DNA from: SCGC-AAA076-P13 sp965656035
GTDB lineage: Bacteria > Pseudomonadota > Gammaproteobacteria > Magnimaribacterales > D2472
Length of the DNA stretch: 13,183 bases
NCBI GenBank assembly: GCA_965656035.1
Contig: CBFHIO010000023.1
Coordinates: 1-13,183 of the forward strand
Reading direction: 5' to 3'
The notes beneath the pieces were generated by a model. It was not told the origin of the DNA, ran no database searches, and saw only the letters and a program-made list of their open reading frames with translations. Positions 1 through 6,116 of the stretch are shown here, one piece after another. A program made the position numbers and the translations under genes. Every line of letters starts with the position of its first letter. The stretch's first letter is position 1.

Positions 1-86
1 ATGGTGATGGGATTGCCGCCACCAACAGGCACGCCCCCAACATTAACAACAGAAGTTTCTTTTCTTTTAATCCAGTTACTCATCAT
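1..86 (-). CDS. ispG: IspG (GcpE), 4-hydroxy-3-methylbut-2-enyl diphosphate synthase, N-terminal fragment
   Basis: Only the first 28 codons are inside the window; the gene continues past the left edge. The visible peptide begins MSNWIKRKETSVVNVGGVPV and goes on GGGNPIT, matching the conserved IspG start, where a basic stretch precedes V-x-V-G-x-V-P-[IV]-G and a G-x-x-P-I segment. IspG is the [4Fe-4S] enzyme of the MEP isoprenoid pathway that converts MEcPP to HMBPP. Two adjacent in-frame ATGs (at 86 and 83) could start it; both overlap the end of rodZ, so coupled translation is likely. No clear Shine-Dalgarno sequence is visible. Position directly after rodZ is the usual gammaproteobacterial order (rodZ-ispG-hisS). 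The active-site and cluster residues lie outside the window. Confidence 0.9.
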   Translation of the reverse strand, partial: MMSNWIKRKETSVVNVGGVPVGGGNPIT

Positions 87-840
87 TAAATATAATAGTG
101 CTCACGTTAAGTCTATTAGCATTAGTAATAAAATCAATGTTATTACCATTATATGAAGCTTCTATAGCTTCGGCATTGCCAACAACAATTTTAAATGGTT
201 TTTCAACCTCAACCTCAAAGCTATCTCCATATTTAAATAATTTATTGATTATCAACTTATCATATGCATATATTTCAATCCAGCACTCATCAAAGAAGCT
301 TAGAAGAAGTTTATTTGAGACACTGATTGAAGGTTTGTCCTTATTTATGATTGCAGGAGTTTCTATTAAATTATCAAAATTAGTAGCTTCTTCTATTTTA
401 TTTGTTTCAATTTTGGTAAAAGTTTCTTTTACTGATGATGGTTCACTGTTATTAGCTTCCTTGGGAAAACCAATATTTATATAAACAACCGTAACAATAA
501 TTAAACCTATTATTCCTGCGATTTTAAACATTGGGAATAAAGAAGGATTATTTTTAGCAATAGATTTTTTAATAATTCTATCTTGTCTATTGTCGTTCTC
601 AAAAAAAGGAGGAAACTCACATTCTATTGATAAAAAATCTTGGTATTTGGTAAAGTAGGCTTTAGCAAAAACCTCACTTGGAAAAACTGAATAATCACCA
701 GACTCTATTGCATTTATATACATTACATTTATAAATGCTGTATTAGAAACTTCAACTTTGCTTAAACCAAGCTCGTTTCTTGCTACCTTAAAAACCTTAC
801 CAATTTTTGCTGATCTGGCTGATTTAAAATTTTGTGTCAT
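76..840 (-). CDS. rodZ: RodZ-type cytoskeletal/cell-shape protein (HTH, one membrane helix, periplasmic domain)
   Basis: 254 residues. Residues about 10-75 form a Cro/C1-like helix-turn-helix of the RodZ type (ARNELGLSKVEV, then YINAIESGDY). A basic stretch (about 88-103) leads into one membrane helix at about 104-124 (KIAGIIGLIIVTVVY). Residues about 175-254 form the RodZ C-terminal domain, with FFDECWIEIYAYD, YGDSFEVE, PFKIVVGNAEAI and YNGNNIDF. In studied bacteria RodZ links MreB filaments in the cytoplasm to the cell-wall elongation machinery. It is much shorter than E. coli RodZ (337 aa), mostly through a compact linker (about 125-174). Its ATG overlaps the rlmN stop as ATGA, and its end overlaps the ispG start, so it is embedded in the operon. 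In Pseudomonas pilF lies between rlmN and rodZ; it is missing here. Confidence 0.88.
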   Translation of the reverse strand: MTQNFKSARSAKIGKVFKVARNELGLSKVEVSNTAFINVMYINAIESGDYSVFPSEVFAKAYFTKYQDFLSIECEFPPFFENDNRQDRIIKKSIAKNNPSLFPMFKIAGIIGLIIVTVVYINIGFPKEANNSEPSSVKETFTKIETNKIEEATNFDNLIETPAIINKDKPSISVSNKLLLSFFDECWIEIYAYDKLIINKLFKYGDSFEVEVEKPFKIVVGNAEAIEASYNGNNIDFITNANRLNVSTIIFNDE

Positions 841-1922
841 GATATGAGTTTGTGGGGTATGAGCTTCTTGCCTTTTATTGATTTATTTAATTTGCCAACG
901 AGCTGACCACATGCCCCATCAATTGCATCTCCTCTTGTGACTCTTAATGTTGTTATAAAACCTTTATCCATAAGAATCTTCTTAAAGTTTTCAATTGTTT
1001 TGGTTTCTGAACGCTTATAGTTTGAACCTTCAAAGGGGTTGAAAGGTATTAAATTAATTTTACACGATATGTTTGATAATAATTTTGCTAGTTTTTTTGC
1101 TAATTCTTCTGAGTCATTTATGCCATCAATCAAAATATATTCAATGGTGATGCTTCTTTTGCCATCATAGTTTTTTATGTACTTGTTACATGAATTAATT
1201 AAATTGCTTATTGGGTATTTCTTATTTATTGGAACTATTTCATCTCTCAATTCATTTGTTGGTGCATGGAGCGATATAGCCAAGGAGACATCAATTTCAT
1301 CGCTTAGTTTATCTATCTGAGGCGTTATACCTGATGTGCTAATAGTTATTCTTTTTCTTGAAAGTCCGTAGGCAAGTTGCTCCTTCATAATCTTTGCTGA
1401 CTCAATAACAGGCTCAAAATTTAAAAGCGGCTCTCCCATACCCATAAATACAACATTAGTAATAGGAGGCTGATCCTCATGATAAAAATTAGCAAGCCAT
1501 AGTTGGCCAATAATTTCATCAGAAGTAAGATTTGTTTCAAACCCTTGTGCACCAGTAGCACAAAAAGTGCACTGCAAAGCACACCCTGCCTGAGATGATA
1601 TGCAAAGAGTCATTCTTTTCTTTTCAGGTATTCTTACCATTTCAATCATGGACCCAGACTCAAGCTTTACTAAATATTTAATAGTTCCCTCTGGAGATTT
1701 ATAAACTTTTTCAATGATTGGTGTCTTTAGACAAGCTATTAAATCAAGCTTGTCTCTCAAAATTTTATTGAAGTCTGTCATCTGACTAAATTCTAGAACA
1801 CCTTTCTGGTGTATCCATTTGATTAATTGCTTAGCCCTGAATTTAGGTTCATTAATGTTATTAAAAAAAACTTCTAGGGATTCAAGAGAATACCCTAGGA
1901 GATTTATTTTTTTATGAGACAA
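837..1922 (-). CDS. rlmN: RlmN, dual-specificity 23S rRNA (A2503) / tRNA (A37) C2-methyltransferase, radical SAM
   Basis: 361 residues, close to the usual family size. The radical-SAM cluster cysteines are C114, C118 and C121 (GCALQCTFC), followed by GMGEPLLN at 161-168. C107 (seven residues before the motif) and C338 (in GDAIDGACGQL) correspond to the two extra catalytic cysteines C118 and C355 of the E. coli enzyme. It methylates C2 of A2503 in 23S rRNA and A37 in some tRNAs and needs a [4Fe-4S] cluster. The start is TTG at 1922-1920: the only codon between it and the in-frame ndk stop TAG (1928-1926) is ATT, and no ATG occurs near the N-terminus, while the protein beginning MSHKKINLLGYS aligns with family starts. 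No Shine-Dalgarno is visible, so reinitiation after ndk is likely. The 3' end overlaps rodZ by ATGA. Confidence 0.95.
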   Translation of the reverse strand: MSHKKINLLGYSLESLEVFFNNINEPKFRAKQLIKWIHQKGVLEFSQMTDFNKILRDKLDLIACLKTPIIEKVYKSPEGTIKYLVKLESGSMIEMVRIPEKKRMTLCISSQAGCALQCTFCATGAQGFETNLTSDEIIGQLWLANFYHEDQPPITNVVFMGMGEPLLNFEPVIESAKIMKEQLAYGLSRKRITISTSGITPQIDKLSDEIDVSLAISLHAPTNELRDEIVPINKKYPISNLINSCNKYIKNYDGKRSITIEYILIDGINDSEELAKKLAKLLSNISCKINLIPFNPFEGSNYKRSETKTIENFKKILMDKGFITTLRVTRGDAIDGACGQLVGKLNKSIKGKKLIPHKLIS

Positions 1923-1925
1923 AAT

Positions 1926-2351
1926 CTATTTAGATACTATTTCTTCTTCAGTGAAAAAATAATTTATTTCCCTTACAGCACTTTTTTCAGAATCAGACCC
2001 ATGAACTGCATTAGCATCTATGCTATTTGCAAAATCTGCTCTTATTGTTCCTGGATCAGCTTCTTGGGGATTGGTGCTGCCCATAAGTTCTCTATTTTTT
2101 TGAATTGCTCCGTTTCCTTCGAGTATTTGAACAAAAACTGGACCGGATGTCATAAACTTCTTAAGATCTTCAAAGAAAGGTCTTCCTTCATGCTCGGCAT
2201 AAAATCCCGAAGCCATTTCATCATCAAGCTGAATTAGTTTGCCAGCAACAAGATGAAGGCCATTTTCCTCAAATCTGGAAATTATTTTTCCAATAATATT
2301 TTTTGATACTGCATCCGGTTTGATTATAGATAGTGTGCGCTCTATTGCCAT
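1926..2351 (-). CDS. ndk: Nucleoside diphosphate kinase
   Basis: 141 residues, a full-length Ndk. It starts with the characteristic MAIERTLSIIKPDAV, and the catalytic histidine is H117 in NAVHGSDS, the site phosphorylated in the ping-pong transfer of the gamma-phosphate from ATP to NDPs. R105 and the GSTNP segment (91-95) also match the family. A Shine-Dalgarno-like AAGGAA at 2358-2363 lies 6 nt before the ATG. The 40-bp gap behind iscX is the largest inside this gene block. It holds a TATAAT (2380-2385, minus strand) but no convincing -35, so a weak internal promoter is possible and unproven. iscX-ndk-rlmN is an order known from Pseudomonas. Confidence 0.97.
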   Translation of the reverse strand: MAIERTLSIIKPDAVSKNIIGKIISRFEENGLHLVAGKLIQLDDEMASGFYAEHEGRPFFEDLKKFMTSGPVFVQILEGNGAIQKNRELMGSTNPQEADPGTIRADFANSIDANAVHGSDSEKSAVREINYFFTEEEIVSK

Positions 2352-2391
2352 TTTAAATTCCTTATAAAAAATTTTAGGTATTATATGAAAG

Positions 2392-2595
2392 TTATTTAGA
2401 TTCTTCTATCCATAACATCTGAATAGCTTCAAGAATTTTCTCATTTGATTTATTTGGATCTCCTATAAACCCATCAAGGCTGCATATTTTATTATGCAGA
2501 TCGGGAAAACTTATCCACTGCGGATCAATATCTGGAAATTTTTCTGAAAGCTCGATAGCAATATCATTTGTATCTAACCAGTCTATTCTAGTCAT
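2392..2595 (-). CDS. iscX: IscX, small acidic Fe-S assembly modulator
   Basis: 67 residues, the usual length. The conserved string DIAIELSEKFPDIDP (11-25), then FPDLHNKIC (about 30-38) and SNEKILEAIQMLW (50-62), is diagnostic of IscX (YfhJ). In E. coli IscX binds IscS at the surface also used by frataxin/CyaY and can bind iron; it is thought to tune the rate of cluster assembly. Its ATG overlaps the fdx stop codon by one base (TAATG), as expected for the last isc gene with coupled translation. A weak AGAGAA lies upstream as a possible ribosome binding site. Confidence 0.95.
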   Translation of the reverse strand: MTRIDWLDTNDIAIELSEKFPDIDPQWISFPDLHNKICSLDGFIGDPNKSNEKILEAIQMLWIEESK

Positions 2596-2933
2596 TAGTG
2601 ATTCTCTGAAACCATGTTTATATTATATTTAGGTATTTCAATTTCAATATCTTCGTTTATTGGTATTGCTTGACAACTTAGTCTTGATGTTTGTTCAAGC
2701 CCCCATGCTTTATCTAGAAGATCTTCTTCGATTTCACTTGCTTCATCTAAGCTATCAAAGCCTTTACGAACTATACAATGACAGGTTGTGCATGCCGCAG
2801 ACATCTCACAAGCATGCTCAATCTGTATACCATTTCTTAAGGCCGCCTCACATATAGTTTCATCTGGTTGATTTTCAAATAAAGCTCCTTCAGGACAAAG
2901 GTCTTCATGAGGCAAGATTTTTATCTTAGGCAT
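2595..2933 (-). CDS. fdx: ISC-type [2Fe-2S] ferredoxin
   Basis: 112 residues. The cluster ligands are C42, C48, C51 and C87, in HACEMSAACTTCHC and RLSCQA, the adrenodoxin-type pattern C-x5-C-x2-C...C. Such ferredoxins donate electrons to IscS/IscU for sulfur reduction and reductive cluster coupling. Residue 46 is alanine where E. coli Fdx has a non-ligand cysteine next to the cluster. The gene starts 2 nt after iscA and has no visible Shine-Dalgarno. In most gammaproteobacteria hscB and hscA separate iscA from fdx; here nothing does. Confidence 0.96.
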   Translation of the reverse strand: MPKIKILPHEDLCPEGALFENQPDETICEAALRNGIQIEHACEMSAACTTCHCIVRKGFDSLDEASEIEEDLLDKAWGLEQTSRLSCQAIPINEDIEIEIPKYNINMVSENH

Positions 2934-2935
2934 TG

Positions 2936-3277
2936 CTAAATAGTAAAGCTTTCACCACAACCACATACTGCTTTAGCATTTGGATTTAAAAATTTTATCC
3001 CTTGGTTAAGGCCGTCTTTTTGATAGTCAACTAAACTACCTTTTAGAAAATCTAAACTACTATTATCGACAAAAATTTTGCATCCGTTTTTTTCGAAAAC
3101 AACACCATCATCTTCAAAAGAATCAACATAATCAAAAAAATATTCATAACCTGAGCATCCTGCTTTTTTAACCCCAATTTTAATTCCAAGTCCTTTACCT
3201 CGAATTTCTAAACTGGATAGAAAATGATCAATTGCAGAATCTGAAAAATTTAAGTCTGATGAATTAAAAGCCTGCAT
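2936..3277 (-). CDS. iscA: IscA, A-type Fe-S carrier
   Basis: 113 residues. The three conserved A-type carrier cysteines are C41 (AGCSGYEY), C105 and C107 (CGCGESF), which bind iron or clusters and pass them to apo-targets. The C-terminus CGCGESFTI fits IscA/ErpA/SufA. Operon position (directly after iscU) favours IscA over ErpA. The N-terminus is a few residues longer than E. coli IscA (107 aa). It starts 6 nt after the iscU stop without a visible Shine-Dalgarno. Confidence 0.93.
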   Translation of the reverse strand: MQAFNSSDLNFSDSAIDHFLSSLEIRGKGLGIKIGVKKAGCSGYEYFFDYVDSFEDDGVVFEKNGCKIFVDNSSLDFLKGSLVDYQKDGLNQGIKFLNPNAKAVCGCGESFTI

Positions 3278-3283
3278 AGTTGT

Positions 3284-3688
3284 TTATTGTTTAGATTCGT
3301 AATCTTCTATTGCTTGTTTTATTGAGTCTTCAGCTAAGACAGAACAATGTATTTTTATTGGAGGCAACTCAAGAGCATCAACAATCTCTTTATTTTTTAT
3401 AGCTTTGGCTTCTTCTAAAGTTTTGCCAATTAGCATATCAACAAGCTCACTTGAAGATGCTATAGCAGAGCCACAACCGTATGTCTTAAACTTAACATCT
3501 TTTATTATGTGGGTATTTCCAGATGGTTCACATTTTATCTGCAGCTTCATGACATCACCACAAGCAGGTGCGCCAACCATTCCTGTTCCAACATTTTCTT
3601 CCTTAGGGTCAAACCTTCCAACATTAAATGCTTTAGGATCGTTAAGAGTATTCTCAAATTTATCGACAACTTTTTTACTATAAGCCAT
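3284..3688 (-). CDS. iscU: IscU, Fe-S cluster assembly scaffold
   Basis: 134 residues, slightly longer than E. coli IscU (128). Cluster ligands are C43 (GAPACGD, with D45), C72 (TYGCGSAIASSS) and C115 (KIHCSVLAED). The HscA-recognition motif, LPPVK in E. coli, is present as LPPIK at 108-112. The extra length lies in two places relative to E. coli: six residues near the N-terminus (NTLNDPKAFNVG against N-P-R-N-V-G) and three between C43 and C72 (near CEPSGNTH). IscU builds [2Fe-2S] clusters from IscS sulfur and hands them on; in E. coli HscA/HscB speed that release. A strong Shine-Dalgarno GGAGG sits 6 nt before the ATG, unusual in this window. Confidence 0.96.
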   Translation of the reverse strand: MAYSKKVVDKFENTLNDPKAFNVGRFDPKEENVGTGMVGAPACGDVMKLQIKCEPSGNTHIIKDVKFKTYGCGSAIASSSELVDMLIGKTLEEAKAIKNKEIVDALELPPIKIHCSVLAEDSIKQAIEDYESKQ

Positions 3689-3694
3689 TTAAAG

Positions 3695-3699
3695 CCTCC
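3695..3699 (-). promoter_or_regulatory. Strong Shine-Dalgarno of iscU
   Basis: The minus strand reads GGAGG six bases before the iscU ATG, in the 15-bp gap after iscS. It is the only full GGAGG noted in front of a gene here; most neighbours have weak or no recognisable ribosome binding site. It fits a need for more scaffold than desulfurase from the same message (inference). Confidence 0.75.
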
Positions 3700-3703
3700 A
3701 TTA

Positions 3704-4924
3704 TTAGTGCGTATTCCATGTAACCGTATCTAAATCAATTCCATCAAGATGCATTTCCCAAAGTGGAGATAGCTCTCTTAATCTTTCTACTACGTTGCTT
3801 AATATTGATAATGTTTTATCTACATCGCTATCTTTTGTGAATCTTCCAAAAGAAAATCTTATTGAACTATGAGCTAATTCATCCTTTCTTCCAAGCGCTC
3901 TTAATACATATGAAGGTTCCAGACTGGCAGATGTACAAGCCGATCCTGAAGAAACAGCAATATCCTTTAATCCCATGATCAATGACTCACCTTCAACAAA
4001 ATTAAAGCTCATATTTAATATGTTAGGCACTTTATTATTAAGATCACCATTTATGTAGACATGTTCAATTTTTGAAGCTTCATTTAAAAATTTTTCGTGA
4101 TACTTTGCAATCATTTCATGGTCTTTTGCCATTTCTAACTTAGCAAGTCTGAATGCTTCTCCCATACCAGCAATTTGATGGGGAGCTAATGTGCCAGATC
4201 TCATGCCTCTTTCGTGACCTCCACCATGAATTAATGCTTCAATTCTTACTCGTGGCTTTCTTCTAACAAATAAGGCACCAACACCTTTAGGTCCATATGT
4301 TTTATGAGCAGAAAATGACATCAAATCTACAGGTAACGTTGAGAGGTCAATTTCTACTTTTCCAGTGCTTTGCGCAGCATCAACATGAAAAAATACACCT
4401 GCTTCTCTTGTTATTTCTCCAATTGATTGCAAGTCATTTAATGTTCCTAACTCATTGTTAATGTGCATTAATGAGACTAATATTGTTGACTCTTTTATAG
4501 CTTCTTTTACCTGATCAGGCTGAATAATACCGAATTCATTAGGCTCAAGGTAAGTAACTTCAAATCCCTCTCTTTCTAATTGTCTACATGGATCTAGTAC
4601 TGCTTTATGCTCTATTTTAGAAGTAATAATATGATTACCTTTAGATTTATAAAATCTAGCAACGCCTTTTACAGCAAGATTGTCAGCTTCAGTAGCACCA
4701 GAAGTCCACACAATCTCTCTAGGGTCTGCATTAACAAGGTTAGCAACATGAGATCTAGCTTCTTCAACTGCATCATCAGCCTTCCATCCATATCTGTGAG
4801 AACGAGAAGCTGGATTACCAAACTCACCATCTGGTGTTAGGTACTCCATCATCTTTGAAGCTACACGAGGGTCAACTGGAGTGGTTGACGCATAATCTAA
4901 ATATATCGTTGATTTTTCATTCAT
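3704..4924 (-). CDS. iscS: IscS, cysteine desulfurase (PLP-dependent)
   Basis: 406 residues, against 404 in E. coli. The PLP lysine is K208 (SFSAHKTYGPKG), H106 (SKIEHKAV) stacks on the cofactor, and the sulfur-carrying cysteine is C330 in SSGSACTSASLEPSYVLRAL; all sit two residues beyond their E. coli positions. It removes sulfur from cysteine and gives it as persulfide to IscU and other acceptors. The C-terminal tail (GIDLDTVTW), the IscU contact region in E. coli, is kept. The start codon follows the iscR stop directly, and AGAGA at 4933-4937 serves as a weak Shine-Dalgarno. Confidence 0.98.
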   Translation of the reverse strand: MNEKSTIYLDYASTTPVDPRVASKMMEYLTPDGEFGNPASRSHRYGWKADDAVEEARSHVANLVNADPREIVWTSGATEADNLAVKGVARFYKSKGNHIITSKIEHKAVLDPCRQLEREGFEVTYLEPNEFGIIQPDQVKEAIKESTILVSLMHINNELGTLNDLQSIGEITREAGVFFHVDAAQSTGKVEIDLSTLPVDLMSFSAHKTYGPKGVGALFVRRKPRVRIEALIHGGGHERGMRSGTLAPHQIAGMGEAFRLAKLEMAKDHEMIAKYHEKFLNEASKIEHVYINGDLNNKVPNILNMSFNFVEGESLIMGLKDIAVSSGSACTSASLEPSYVLRALGRKDELAHSSIRFSFGRFTKDSDVDKTLSILSNVVERLRELSPLWEMHLDGIDLDTVTWNTH

Positions 4925-5359
4925 TTATACAATCTCTTTAAGTTTTATATATGGGCTATTGTTTGTTTCTACAAGTGTATTAATTGTTATATTGGATAAG
5001 TAATTATTTACAACATCATTCAGGTCATGCCATAAGTTATGGGTATTACATTTTTGACCATTATTGCATGTATTCATGCCACTACAGCTTGTTGCGTCTA
5101 AATCCTCTTCAACAGCATTCATAATGTCTTTAATTGTAACTAACGCTGGGTCCTTAGCATAAAGATAGCCTCCATTACGACCTCTTGAGCTAGCAACTAT
5201 CCCGAAAAGCCTAAGCTTTCTAAAAATTTGTTCTAAATATGATATTTCAATATTTTGATTAGCAGAAATATCGCTTAATGAAACCGGGCCTTCTGAGGCT
5301 AAAAGTTTAAGTTCTACTAGCGCATTTACTGCGTATTTACTTTTTGTGGTTAGTTTCAC
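4925..5359 (-). CDS. iscR: IscR, Rrf2-family Fe-S-sensing transcription regulator
   Basis: 144 residues. The N-terminal winged helix (1-80) carries YLEQIFRKLR and SSRGRNGGYLYAKD, the DNA-contact region of Rrf2 proteins. The [2Fe-2S] ligands C92, C98, C104 and H107 are at the same numbers as in E. coli IscR. In E. coli holo-IscR represses its own operon through type 1 sites; such a site lies just upstream (5373-5397). The start is GTG at 5359: it gives the family N-terminus (M-K-L-T-T-K-x-x-Y-A-V), and no other start codon lies nearby in frame. The predicted transcript from the local promoter would begin at about this codon, so the message may be leaderless unless it is read from the purC side. 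Confidence 0.96.
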   Translation of the reverse strand: MKLTTKSKYAVNALVELKLLASEGPVSLSDISANQNIEISYLEQIFRKLRLFGIVASSRGRNGGYLYAKDPALVTIKDIMNAVEEDLDATSCSGMNTCNNGQKCNTHNLWHDLNDVVNNYLSNITINTLVETNNSPYIKLKEIV

Positions 5360-5365
5360 GCATGA

Positions 5366-5393
5366 ATTATAAATACCTGACTGTTTTAGTCAA
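5366..5393 (-). promoter_or_regulatory. Sigma-70-type promoter of iscR
   Basis: The minus strand carries -35 TTGACT (5388-5393), a 16-bp spacer and a consensus -10 TATAAT (5366-5371). The -35 and all but one base of the spacer lie inside the IscR site, so a bound repressor would block RNA polymerase. With a usual 6-7 bp from -10 to start, transcription begins near 5359, the first base of the iscR GTG. The -35 also contains the last two coding codons of purC. This is the best promoter in the window; the start point itself is inferred. Confidence 0.75.
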
Positions 5394-5397
5394 CTAT
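5373..5397 (-). promoter_or_regulatory. IscR type 1 binding site (operator)
   Basis: On the plus strand the site reads half-site ATACCTGACT, centre GTTTT, half-site AGTCAACTAT. The published E. coli type 1 consensus has half-sites ATASYYGACT and AGTCRRSTAT around RWWWY; all 25 positions agree. Its position over the -35 region directly upstream of a gene encoding an IscR with all Fe-S ligands implies negative autoregulation by holo-IscR. The purC stop codon (5386-5388) lies within it. Confidence 0.9.
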
Positions 5398-6108
5398 TAT
5401 ATTCATACCCAGTCTATCAGCAACCTGATGGTAAGATTCAACAACGTCACCAAGACCTTGTCTAAACCTATCTTTATCCATTTTCTTCAAAGTTTCAGAA
5501 TCCCATAGCCTACAACCGTCTGGAGTAAACTCATCAGCTAATAAAATTTTGCCTTGACTGGAAACACCAAATTCAACTTTAAAATCTACCAATATTAAAT
5601 TAGAGTTTATAAATAACTCTTTTAAAACTGTATTTACTTTATAAGTTAGTTCTTTCATCTTCTCAATTTGATCTTTATTAGCCCAGCCAAAAGAAATAAT
5701 ATGTTCGTCATTAATTAATGGGTCGCCTAGCTCATCATCTTTTAAAAAGAATTCAAATAAAGGGTTTTCCAATACAAGCCCATCTTCTGTACCCAGTCTT
5801 CTGCATATTGACCCTGATGCTCTATTTCTAATTACGCATTCTATTGGAAACATGTCTAATTTATATACAAGAGAATCATTACTATTCAAGACTTCGATGT
5901 GATGGGTCTCAACACCATTTTTTTCAAGATGATTCATAATAAATGCATTAAATTGATTATTGACAGCTCCCTTACCTAATAAGGCTTCTTTCTTTTTACC
6001 GTCAAAAGCAGATGTATCATCACTAAAATGCATTACCAGTTGATCATCATTAGAAGTTGTAAAAAGCGACTTTGCTTTTCCTTTTGTTATTTCTTTAATT
6101 TTTTCCAT
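5386..6108 (-). CDS. purC: PurC, SAICAR synthetase
   Basis: 240 residues (E. coli 237). Family signatures are MFPIECVIRNRASGSICRRL (86-105) and LADEFTPDGCRLWD (190-203); KGKAKSLF near the N-terminus is the ATP-binding strand-loop. It joins aspartate to CAIR in step 8 of de novo purine synthesis. The Shine-Dalgarno AGGG (6115-6118) overlaps the bamC stop, 6 nt before the ATG. The order dapA-bamC-purC is conserved with E. coli. Its last codons and stop lie within the IscR operator of the next gene, so this 3' end is under two constraints. Confidence 0.97.
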   Translation of the reverse strand: MEKIKEITKGKAKSLFTTSNDDQLVMHFSDDTSAFDGKKKEALLGKGAVNNQFNAFIMNHLEKNGVETHHIEVLNSNDSLVYKLDMFPIECVIRNRASGSICRRLGTEDGLVLENPLFEFFLKDDELGDPLINDEHIISFGWANKDQIEKMKELTYKVNTVLKELFINSNLILVDFKVEFGVSSQGKILLADEFTPDGCRLWDSETLKKMDKDRFRQGLGDVVESYHQVADRLGMNIIVD

Positions 6109-6116
6109 AATTAACC

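Noticed and set aside
98..484. Plus-strand open frame of 128 codons inside rodZ
   Set aside because: It is the mirror of rodZ: low-complexity hydrophobic translation, no family resemblance, no ribosome binding site, and rodZ has clear domain structure in the same DNA.
1914..2237. Plus-strand open frame opposite ndk
   Set aside because: ndk is unambiguous here; the antisense frame has no recognisable motif and unnatural composition.
3405..3733. Two plus-strand open frames opposite iscU
   Set aside because: Both are antisense shadows of a highly conserved gene.
5337..5363. Possible leader peptide ATG (5363) in front of iscR, reading M-R-E-T-N-H-K-K-stop
   Set aside because: It begins only two bases after the predicted -10 element, so the local promoter would not transcribe its start; no ribosome binding site and no attenuator-like structure follow.
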